Assembly: GCA_005772955.1 (NCBI GenBank)
Contig: SXID01000259.1
Span: forward strand, 1-60,620
Reading direction: 5' to 3'
From: Planctomycetia bacterium
Lineage (GTDB): Bacteria; Planctomycetota; Planctomycetia; Gemmatales; Gemmataceae
DNA: 60,620 bases
The position numbers and the translations under genes were made by a program. The notes beneath the pieces are model-generated. The model had not been told where the DNA came from. It did no database searches and was given only the letters and a program-made list of their open reading frames with translations. Below, one piece after another: positions 54,121 to 60,620 of the stretch (position 1 is its first letter; every line of letters starts with the position of its first letter).

Positions 54121-54456
54121 ATGCGTGCGAGTGTGCTGACCGTCTTCGTGGTGGCGCTGGCAGGGTGTGGGCAGGTGCCTCGCGGGTCGGACGAACCAAT
54201 GGCAACCGACGGGCCGAATCAGGTGGTGCTGAAGGTACCCGGCATGACGTGAGCCAGTTGACCGCAATCCGTGAGGAACAACCTCGCGACTCTACCGTGG
54301 GTAGAGCCCGACACGATCAAGCCGAACGGCAAAACGCGCCAGGTCAAGTTCACCGTAACCGACCGCGCGAAGTTCGACCTGCAAGAAGTGAAGCAGGCGC
54401 TGACGTCGCGCTACTCGGACGGGGTGAAGGTACTCGCCGGCCCGACAGAGAAGTAG
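54121..54456 (+). CDS. Putative selenoprotein: HMA-domain lipoprotein with U-x-x-U site
   Basis: A single frame of 112 codons runs from ATG to TAG with two in-frame TGA codons, 44 and 47. The N-terminus is a lipoprotein signal with lipobox LAGC (C16). From residue 36 the sequence is VLKVPGMT-[TGA]-AS-[TGA]-PQSVRNNLATLP, then VKFTVTDRAKFDLQEVKQAL. This is a heavy-metal-associated domain (MerP/CopZ-like) in which the two metal-binding cysteines of GMTCxxC are exactly the TGA codons. If selenocysteine is inserted, the product is a 111-aa periplasmic lipoprotein with a U44-x-x-U47 site. Two hairpins follow the TGAs (54270-54288 and 54290-54306). It sits alone between a divergent PPC-protein gene and a convergent DUF1501 gene. 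Alternative: a pseudogene. Confidence 0.72.
54270..54288 (+). promoter_or_regulatory. Candidate SECIS hairpin 1
   Basis: A 7-bp stem (54270-54276 with 54282-54288, one G-U pair) with the 5-base loop AACAA. The loop begins 24 bases after the first TGA. A bacterial SECIS needs a G among the first two loop bases; this holds only if the closing G-C pair opens. Confidence 0.4.
54290..54306 (+). promoter_or_regulatory. Candidate SECIS hairpin 2
   Basis: A perfect 7-bp stem (54290-54296 with 54300-54306) and the 3-base loop GTG, with G first. The loop begins 35 bases after the second TGA, within the range quoted for bacterial SECIS elements. No experimental support. Confidence 0.45.
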
Positions 54457-54514
54457 CACCGGTTTTCCCCTCTCTCCTTGCGGGAGAGGGCAAAGACGAC
54501 ACGAACCGCGTCTG

Positions 54515-55750
54515 TCACTTCGCGAAGACTTCCACCGCCTTGAAGCCGTCGCCCACGATCGGCTTGCTGTCCACATCGAGCCATCTGTCGAGCACCGCCG
54601 CGTACACCTGCCGGAAGTCGGTGCCGTGAACCAGATTCCCTTCCTTCAGTCCCTTCAAACTCGGGTGATCGCCAACAACGCCTGACTTCACGTTCCCACC
54701 AACCAGAAACATCGGCGCGCTGGCGCCGTGGTCAGTGCCCTTGCTGCCGTTCTCGTACGCGCGCCGGCCGAACTCGGAAAACGTCATCACGCACAAGCGC
54801 TTACCGTGCCCACGACCGACCATGTCGCGGTAGAACGCGGAGATTGCTTCCGATACTTGCGTGAGCAAGTTGGCGTGCGCCCCGGTCGCACCGCCCTGGC
54901 CCGCGTGCGTATCGAAGCCGTCGATGGAGACGTAGAACAGCCGCGTCCCGATACCCGCATCGATGAGTTGCGCCGCGAGCTTCAGTTTGTTCGCGAGCGC
55001 CGAGGTCGGGTACGGCACCTTCGGCGTGTAGTTCTTGCCGATGCTCGCGAGCTTCTCGCTGCTGGCATATGTGTTCATCTGCGTGCGCGCAACGAAGTCG
55101 AGCAGCGCGGGCGTCTCGGACGTTGAAGGCGCGGAGGACGTGATGACATTCTTCTGCGCCGCGGCGTCGGCCCCGGTCACGGAAACCATCTTGAGTTTGA
55201 AGTCGTCGAGAGACGTGATGCTTGGCACGCGCACCGGTGCGCCCGCGAGCGCGAGCGGCGACGTTTCATTCCCGCTCGCGAGGTGGAATCCCGGCACCGG
55301 TTGCTTCTTGAGCGCTGTTCCGAGCCAGCCCGCGGTGAGCGTTTCGGCAGTGCTGGCCGCGTGCCACACGTCCATGCTGCGGAAGTGCGACTGACTCGGG
55401 TTCGGGTAGCCGACGCCTTGCACCACGCACACCGCGCTGTCGTCGGTATAGAGCTTCGCGAGCGCGCCCATCGCGGGGTGAAGTCCCACGTCATCCGTGA
55501 GCTTCTTCACCTGATCCTTCGCGACGGCGATGGTGGGCCGCAGCTTGTAGTAGTCCGCGTTCGTGAACGGCACGACGGTGTTCAGCCCGTCGTTGCCGCC
55601 TGTGAGCTGCACCACCACAAGAACGGTGTCGCGCGCACCTGGCTTAGCCGCAAGCGGCGCAGAGTACGCCGTGCGCCCGAGGAACGCCGGCACGGTCGCG
55701 CCGAACCCTAGCAGCGAGGAGTCGCGGAGGAAATCGCGTCGCGTGGTCAT
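54515..55750 (-). CDS. DUF1501 protein, exported
   Basis: A 411-aa protein with a twin-arginine-like signal (TTRRDFLRDSSLLGFG) and the DUF1501 body: VLVVVQLTGGNDGLNTVVPF, then HPAMGALAKLY, and SQSHFRSMDVWH. DUF1501 proteins have a sulfatase-like fold and, with DUF1800, are a planctomycete hallmark thought to process surface polymers; their activity is not established. The start at 55750 fits the signal peptide. It follows DUF1800 on the same strand by 85 bases. Confidence 0.92.
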   Translation of the reverse strand: MTTRRDFLRDSSLLGFGATVPAFLGRTAYSAPLAAKPGARDTVLVVVQLTGGNDGLNTVVPFTNADYYKLRPTIAVAKDQVKKLTDDVGLHPAMGALAKLYTDDSAVCVVQGVGYPNPSQSHFRSMDVWHAASTAETLTAGWLGTALKKQPVPGFHLASGNETSPLALAGAPVRVPSITSLDDFKLKMVSVTGADAAAQKNVITSSAPSTSETPALLDFVARTQMNTYASSEKLASIGKNYTPKVPYPTSALANKLKLAAQLIDAGIGTRLFYVSIDGFDTHAGQGGATGAHANLLTQVSEAISAFYRDMVGRGHGKRLCVMTFSEFGRRAYENGSKGTDHGASAPMFLVGGNVKSGVVGDHPSLKGLKEGNLVHGTDFRQVYAAVLDRWLDVDSKPIVGDGFKAVEVFAK

Positions 55751-55835
55751 GGGTATCTCCTGGCGCACGCCTGGTGTAAGCCGACCGGTGAGATTTTCGC
55801 GCGCCAGGCGGTGGATGCTCTCACCGGCCGTGCGC

Positions 55836-57230
55836 CTAATTCAACTGGTACTCGGGCAGTGTCAGAACCAAATGCGTGACGGCCCGCTTGCGGTGGTTCG
55901 CCACATCGTCGTCCGACCAGTACGCGGGGTACTTCACGCCCTTCGCGGTCTTCAAGTAATCGAGCAACTTGGTGCGAGCGCCTTGCGGAGCATCACCTTG
56001 CAGGAACAAACCGAGAAGGAAGTCCACGAGCTTCGCGTCGGTTGCGATGTCGTGCTTGGCCGCGAGTTGGCCAGGGTCGCAGCGCGAACCGAAGCGTGCG
56101 TCTTCGGTCGAAGTGATCGCGAGTGCGAGGTTGTTGCGCCCCAAAAGCGTTTGCGCGTTCAGCCACGCCTCGCCGCCGTCCCAGCCCTTCACCGAGGGCG
56201 GCGCGAACAGCACCTGACCCAACCCTTCCAGTGCCTCCGCGAGCGGCAGCGTGCCCGCTACGCCTTCAAGCGCGCGAACGGTGCCGATGGCGAACTCCAC
56301 CGGCGACTTGATCTTCGCGCGGTAGGAGGACGACGCGAAGAACAGATTGGATCGCAGCATCGTCGCGACGAACTTGCCGGTGTCGAAGTCCGACTTGCGG
56401 TACTGCTCCGCGAGCGGGTCGATCAGCTTCGCGTCAGGCGTATCGGCTTCGCTAATCAGGAAGCGGTAGAGTTTGCGCACGATGAACCGCGCACAGGCGT
56501 CGTGGTCGAGGCACAGCTTCGCGATGTCCTCACCCGTGAACTTCCCCTTCTTGCCGAAGACTTCCTTCTCGCTCGTGTCGTGTTGGCGACGGTTGAGCGT
56601 GCCCTTGCCGTCTTTGATCTCGTAGCCGGTGAAGGCGCGCGCCGCCTGCCGAATGTCGGCTTCGGTGTAGTTGCCGACGCCGAGCGAGAACAGTTCCATT
56701 ACTTCGCGGGCGTAGTTTTCGTTGGGCGCGGCCTTCGTGCTGGTGTTCGTGTCGAGCCACACGAGCATCGCGGGGTCGCTGCCCATCTTGGTCAGCAACT
56801 CGCGGAAACTCCCGAGCGCGTGCGATTGTATTAAGCGGTACTGTGTGAGCATGAAGCAAGCGTTCTGGACCTTCGCGTTACTCGTGGCGAAGTGGTTGTG
56901 CCAGAACAGCGTGAGTTTCTCGCGCAGCGGGTGCCGCGTCTTGAGCATACGGTCGAGCCACCACGCGCTGAGCCGCCCCTGCGGCGCGCCCGGCGGCATG
57001 CTCCTTTCCGACGCCATGAAGTCGGACGTGCGCGTGAAGTCTTCCGATTCCGGCGCGCCGTTCAGCACACGGTCGAGCGTCTTCGCGTGGCCGTCCTTGA
57101 CGCCTGCGTCGAGTTCACTTGCCGTCGCGCCGAACCCGGCGCGACGGTACAGGTGCCCGACCTTCGCGCGGTCCCACGGGTTCTGAGGTGTGGGTGCGAA
57201 AGGTGCCCACGCCAGTTTGGGGTCGAGCAT
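55836..57230 (-). CDS. DUF1800 protein
   Basis: A 464-aa protein of the DUF1800 family. It begins with the LLYRRAGFGAT-like element (here HLYRRAGFGATASEL) and has LREKLTLFWHNHFATS, NENYAREVMELFSLG and the ARAFTGYEI block. There is no obvious signal peptide, so it may be cytoplasmic or exported with its DUF1501 partner (next downstream gene). Function unknown. It is the first gene of the DUF1800-DUF1501 pair. Confidence 0.92.
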   Translation of the reverse strand: MLDPKLAWAPFAPTPQNPWDRAKVGHLYRRAGFGATASELDAGVKDGHAKTLDRVLNGAPESEDFTRTSDFMASERSMPPGAPQGRLSAWWLDRMLKTRHPLREKLTLFWHNHFATSNAKVQNACFMLTQYRLIQSHALGSFRELLTKMGSDPAMLVWLDTNTSTKAAPNENYAREVMELFSLGVGNYTEADIRQAARAFTGYEIKDGKGTLNRRQHDTSEKEVFGKKGKFTGEDIAKLCLDHDACARFIVRKLYRFLISEADTPDAKLIDPLAEQYRKSDFDTGKFVATMLRSNLFFASSSYRAKIKSPVEFAIGTVRALEGVAGTLPLAEALEGLGQVLFAPPSVKGWDGGEAWLNAQTLLGRNNLALAITSTEDARFGSRCDPGQLAAKHDIATDAKLVDFLLGLFLQGDAPQGARTKLLDYLKTAKGVKYPAYWSDDDVANHRKRAVTHLVLTLPEYQLN

Positions 57231-57277
57231 GTTTCTCCCCTGTTAGCGTGCGACCCGGAGGGGCGGCACTGTGCCAC

Positions 57278-58990
57278 TCACTTGCCCAGTTCCCACACCA
57301 GATCGAGTTTGTATTCCTTCGCGGTGATGTCGAGTTCGCCACGGAACGTACCGAGTGACCGCACCCACGCGACCAGTGCCGCGACCTCCTTACGGGCGTC
57401 GTCCAACCCAATGCCGCGTGAAAGGATCGCGTCCGTGATGAACGGCTCTGGTAGCGCCGCGAGCGTGTCGGCCGCACCGGTCGCGGAGAACTTACCGCGA
57501 ATCACGGCGGGGCTGCTTTTCCCCTTCTGAGGCGACTTCAGTTCGGTGATGAGCTTCTTGCACAACTCGACCGTTGTGGCAACGACCAACTCGGCGCCCA
57601 CGATGGCGAAACACGGCTCGAAGTTGAAGCGCAGGCCGTCCGGGTCGTCGGCGAGTTCCTTGTTCTCCGGGAACCGGTACGCGACAATCGTGGTGCCGTC
57701 GTGCTTGTGTTCCGAGATCTTCAGATCGAACTGGAGACTCGCGATGAGCGTGGCCGAGCGGAGCGCCGGTTCGATCGACTTCGCGAACTTCGGGTCTCGC
57801 CCGGTCGCGACGTAGCCGAACGCCGGGAGCTTCTGACCGGGTTGTTTCTTGTACGGCGGTGTGTCGTGATTCGCGACCACGATGCGGTGATGCGGCCCCC
57901 ACATTTCGAGCAGTTCGCCGAGCCGCACGCTACCGGGAAGAACCTTCGACACGTCCTTCTCCGCCTTCTCCAGTTGCCCGCGAATCTCATCGTTGAGCAG
58001 TTTCGCGCGGTTCTTCCACAGGAACCCGACGTCGAGATGAAGGCTGTGCGTGTAGATCGTGCCTGGGGGTTCGAGCAAGGGTAACGAGCCAGGTTCGTCT
58101 TTCGGCGGAACGTGCAACTGGTACTCGGGTGGGAACTCTCCGCGCCCCGCCGGGATTCGCACCGCGAGCCGGAAGCCGGTCGGTTCCTTGTACATGCCGA
58201 CCGCGACGAAGTCGGCGCGCTTGACGCAGTCGATGGTGCCGCCGACCACGAGCGTTTGGAGGAAGTCCTGGCGGGTCGCGTCGAAGAAGTCTTTCGACGC
58301 CTTCGATTGCTTCACGGAAACGAGGTCCAGCCACAGCCACGCGAGCGGGTCTTTCGGTAGGAGCGTGAAGGAGGCACGCCGCGCCTTGTGAACCTGGTTC
58401 TCAGCGCGATCGGCGGTTGCGAGCGCGATGCCGGCCTTCAGCGTCGTCTCGTTGTTCGAGATGAGCACAGTCGCGCCGACTCGGGCCGCTCGCAGGTCGC
58501 CGACCTGCACCACATCCGCACCGGGAAGTTTCGACCGCTTCACCACATCCTTCGCGCCCTGGCGTGCGAACTCGTCTTCAACTGTTTTGAGCACCAACTC
58601 CATCGCCTTCTTCACCTGGGCCTCATCCTTGCCTTGCAAAACGAGAATGACGGGTGCGGGGTCGTCCGCGAACTGGAGGCCGAGCGCGACGCCGTTACCC
58701 GCGAGTTGGTCGAGCAGGTCCGGCCATTTCGCGCCGAGTTCCTTCTCGAACATCGCGAGCAACTGAAACGCGCGCTTCGCGGTGGCGGAATCGTAGATCG
58801 TGCGGTACTGCGGGAGGCGCTGCGCCTTCTGGAATGCTTCGAGTCCGGTGACGGCTTCGACGAGCTTTTGGGGGCTGTCGGAAACGAGGACGATTTGCGC
58901 CGATGGGGGAACGCAGTCGAGCGGGTCCGCGGCCCGAGCCGAACTCGCGACGAACATTAGCGCGAACACTGGCAGGGCGCGACGAAGCAT
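57278..58990 (-). CDS. Large secreted protein, unknown
   Basis: A 570-aa secreted protein with a signal peptide (about 1-20, SSARA). The remainder has alternating strands and helices, including LVSDSPQKLVEAVTGLEAF near the start, and resembles no family that I recognise; similar DUF3352-like proteins in planctomycetes have repeated ferredoxin-like units. I chose the ATG at 58990, since the frame upstream to 59506 is not coding by composition. It lies just downstream of a palindrome and 47 bases beyond the DUF1800 start. Confidence 0.72.
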   Translation of the reverse strand: MLRRALPVFALMFVASSARAADPLDCVPPSAQIVLVSDSPQKLVEAVTGLEAFQKAQRLPQYRTIYDSATAKRAFQLLAMFEKELGAKWPDLLDQLAGNGVALGLQFADDPAPVILVLQGKDEAQVKKAMELVLKTVEDEFARQGAKDVVKRSKLPGADVVQVGDLRAARVGATVLISNNETTLKAGIALATADRAENQVHKARRASFTLLPKDPLAWLWLDLVSVKQSKASKDFFDATRQDFLQTLVVGGTIDCVKRADFVAVGMYKEPTGFRLAVRIPAGRGEFPPEYQLHVPPKDEPGSLPLLEPPGTIYTHSLHLDVGFLWKNRAKLLNDEIRGQLEKAEKDVSKVLPGSVRLGELLEMWGPHHRIVVANHDTPPYKKQPGQKLPAFGYVATGRDPKFAKSIEPALRSATLIASLQFDLKISEHKHDGTTIVAYRFPENKELADDPDGLRFNFEPCFAIVGAELVVATTVELCKKLITELKSPQKGKSSPAVIRGKFSATGAADTLAALPEPFITDAILSRGIGLDDARKEVAALVAWVRSLGTFRGELDITAKEYKLDLVWELGK

Positions 58991-59010
58991 ACACAAGTCT
59001 CCGGGTCGCG

Positions 59011-59039
59011 GGCACCTGGGGCTTACGCCCCCAGGCGCC
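59011..59039. repeat. Imperfect palindrome upstream of the secreted protein gene
   Basis: GGCACCTGGGGC and GCCCCCAGGCGCC pair around a 4-base loop with one mismatch and one bulge. It resembles the palindrome at 12991-13008. Confidence 0.5.
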
Positions 59040-59214
59040 AACCGCGTGACGCCTGCGCAACGAATGTTCGCCCCAGAGTTACTTCGCGTGTGGCGCACGG
59101 GTTTCAGAAAACCGGTGCGAGAGAACCCGATAACAGTTGCGTGTCCGGTCACTGCCTCTGCTACAATCTCACCACATCCTGTTGCGCGTGCCGCTCTACA
59201 ACGTCGCCTCCAAC

Positions 59215-60174
59215 ATGCCACCTCACGACGACAACCGATCTGCTGACCCCGACACGCGGCCCCCGTTCGGCTGGGGTGCGGAGCCGGCACCGGCGCTCGA
59301 CTACGACCCGGACGCGGTGCCTGTTGTGTACCCGATCGCGGCGCTGTGGTGCTGGCGGTGCGGCGAGACCGCCGAACCGGTCGCGGGGAAGTGCCCATGG
59401 TGCGGCACCTGGACCGACGGCGAACCGCCGCCCAAACCCAAGCCCACCCGCTCGCGCGACGAAGACGACGACCCGGAAGACGACTGGCACACCGAAGCCG
59501 CTGCAACCGAGTACGCGATCCCGGTGCGCCGGCCGTACCTGATCCCGCCAGTCGTGATCGTGGTTCTCGCCTACGTCGCGCTACTCGGTTCCCTCATCTT
59601 CTGCGCGGTTTTCGCCGCACTCCAGGGAATGACGACCGCGGACGACATCCAGAGCGCGCAGACGCTCACCGAAGTCGTCACCACGGCACTGACACTCTTC
59701 GCGCTCGCGCTCGTGTGGTCCGCGGCGCGCCAGAAAGTGCCCGAGGGCACAGCGGTGCTCACCTGGGTCGCGACGATGCCGGTGCTATTCGCTCTGCTGT
59801 GCCTGAATCTCGCGTTCTTCACGTTCTTACGCGAACTGCTCCGCCCGATGGGGGCGGTCGAGCCGGAACGTATGAAGATGACAATCGCCACCGTGCTGCT
59901 CATCTGCGTGCAACCGGCGATCGTCGAAGAACTGTTCTTCCGGCAGATGACGCTCGGCGTCTTGCGGAAGTCGATGAACATGCACCTGGCGGTGTGGCTC
60001 ACGGGCGCGGTGTTCGCGGGGGCGCACCTGGGGAACATCCTGGGGATGCCGTACCTGTTTCTGGTTGGCGCGTTCCTCGGTTACGCCCGCGTCTACGGTG
60101 GGTTGACGCTCGCGATGGTATTGCACTTCCTGCACAACCTCGCTGTTGTCACCTACGACGCATACCGGCCGTAA
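59215..60174 (+). CDS. CPBP-family intramembrane protease with N-terminal zinc ribbon
   Basis: A 319-aa membrane protein. The N-terminus is a zinc ribbon (C46, C49, C60, C63), then a charged linker, then about seven helices. The CPBP (Abi/Rce1-like) active site is visible: E237-E238 with R242 (VEELFFRQ), H270 (FAGAHLGN) and H303/H306-N307 (LHFLHNLAV). These metal-dependent proteases often cut signal peptides or lipidated peptides. The ribbon fusion at the N-terminus is a less common extra. Confidence 0.88.
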   Translation: MPPHDDNRSADPDTRPPFGWGAEPAPALDYDPDAVPVVYPIAALWCWRCGETAEPVAGKCPWCGTWTDGEPPPKPKPTRSRDEDDDPEDDWHTEAAATEYAIPVRRPYLIPPVVIVVLAYVALLGSLIFCAVFAALQGMTTADDIQSAQTLTEVVTTALTLFALALVWSAARQKVPEGTAVLTWVATMPVLFALLCLNLAFFTFLRELLRPMGAVEPERMKMTIATVLLICVQPAIVEELFFRQMTLGVLRKSMNMHLAVWLTGAVFAGAHLGNILGMPYLFLVGAFLGYARVYGGLTLAMVLHFLHNLAVVTYDAYRP

Positions 60175-60563
60175 GGCGCTACGTGCATCTGCCACAACCC
60201 CTTCTGGTTGCAGATACACGTAACGTACCTGCTACAACCCCTTCATTCGACCACCTCGACTCATGGATTGTCGTTTTTCGAAGTGACAGCACATATCGCA
60301 CCTGCTACAAAGTCCCTTGTTATGTTTGCCTTGTCTACAAAACTTGAGCAACTAAACCCTGCCGGTAAGTGAGAGACCACACGCCACGATCCAACGGGAC
60401 CGGCGTTTCGTGACCGCACCCCGCTATCATCCATCTCTCGGCACCAAGCCAATCCGAAAGAATCCTATGAGCAAGTATTCCGAGACTGTAGCACCAGGAG
60501 TGCCATTTCTCCGTGTTCGTCCTACCCTGACTATCCGAGCCGTGGGAGTCAGGAGATTGGCGT
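60175..60563. other. Gene-free, repeat-containing right end
   Basis: About 390 bases without a supported gene. It contains the hairpin at 60180-60222 and short direct repeats (CTGCTACAACCCCTT types at about 60190, 60230 and 60302). It is AT-richer than the coding parts and may hold the promoter of the gene at the right edge. Confidence 0.45.
60180..60222 (+). repeat. Hairpin after the CPBP gene
   Basis: TACGTG/CACGTA, ATCTG/CAGAT and CAACC/GGTTG form three stacked stems around a 6-base loop, 6 bases after the stop. There is no T-run. The ACAACCCCTTC element it contains recurs at about 60234 and, more weakly, near 60306. Confidence 0.6.
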
Positions 60564-60620
60564 ATGCCGGGTCCAGGCGAGTACGTTCCCGATGCCACCG
60601 AGGGCATCACCCGTGTTGAA
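60564..60620 (+). CDS. Start of a gene cut by the window end
   Basis: An ATG at 60564 with an AGGAGA ribosome site 7 bases upstream opens a frame that stays open to the end (MPGPGEYVPDATEGITRVE). Only 19 codons are visible, so no family can be named. It could be spurious. Confidence 0.35.
   Translation, partial: MPGPGEYVPDATEGITRVE

Noticed and set aside
54121-54252. Reading the lipoprotein gene as a 43-residue peptide ending at the first TGA
   Set aside because: The same frame continues through a well-formed HMA domain to a TAG, and the TGAs lie at the metal-site cysteines.
60410-60619. Plus-strand frame at the right edge
   Set aside because: No ribosome site and shadow-like composition; the ATG at 60564 in another frame is better supported.

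Overview
The window is a chromosomal segment from a planctomycete, most likely a Gemmata-like member of the Gemmataceae. The DNA is GC-rich and gene-dense. Marker families seen by eye are a DUF1559 pseudopilin with a C-terminal H-X9-DG ending, a TIGR02996-type leucine-rich-repeat protein, DUF1552 and DUF1592 (cytochrome c) surface proteins, a DUF1501/DUF1800 pair, a pre-peptidase-domain protein, and many TAT- or Sec-exported proteins. No phage, transposase, integrase or CRISPR array was recognised. All family names come from reading motifs; no database search was run.

Layout. 1-4.3 kb: a trpB gene cut by the window start and trpA, separated by a nitrilase-like amidase, a two-gene hypothetical pair and a YdcZ-type transporter. 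4.3-13 kb (mostly minus strand): an RsmC-like methyltransferase with a small coiled-coil partner, an acidic zinc-ribbon membrane protein, a Nudix hydrolase, a scarred stretch holding a dihydrolipoamide dehydrogenase tail, a Gfo/Idh oxidoreductase, a serine hydrolase and arginine decarboxylase. 13-19.6 kb: the pseudopilin/lipoprotein pair, a kinase-receiver-HD-GYP fusion, a DUF4058 protein and a D-threonine-aldolase-type enzyme. 19.8-25.1 kb: a coupled hypothetical gene and two tandem secreted paralogues, then rpsO-pnp and a second copy of the hypothetical pair seen near 2 kb. 25.2-29.8 kb: a GldA/GldF/GldG-like ABC system whose ATPase lacks the Walker A lysine. 30-36 kb: macro-domain protein, FabH, two cysteine-cluster proteins, a PQQ-type propeller and an LRR protein. 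36.7-48 kb: DUF1552/DUF1592 pair, PIG-L deacetylase, 2-hydroxyacid dehydrogenase, a LolA-like secreted protein, a sugar isomerase, an FHA-GAF-HD-GYP protein and NagA. 48.5-60.6 kb: ROK kinase, MgtC, tRNA-Ala, a flippase-like protein, the pre-peptidase protein, the DUF1501/DUF1800 pair, a large secreted protein and a CPBP protease.

The most striking item is at 54121-54456. A small lipoprotein with a heavy-metal-associated (MerP/CopZ-like) domain reads through two in-frame TGA codons, and these sit exactly at the two cysteines of the GMTCxxC metal site. The gene has a strong ribosome binding site, a lipobox and two hairpins just downstream of the TGAs. It therefore looks like a selenoprotein with a U-x-x-U metal or redox site. 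A pseudogene would need two stop mutations in exactly the two cysteine codons and no other damage.

Other themes are c-di-GMP-type signalling (two HD-GYP proteins in unusual fusions), a long hairpin leader in front of pnp, and many intergenic palindromes that form small repeat families.
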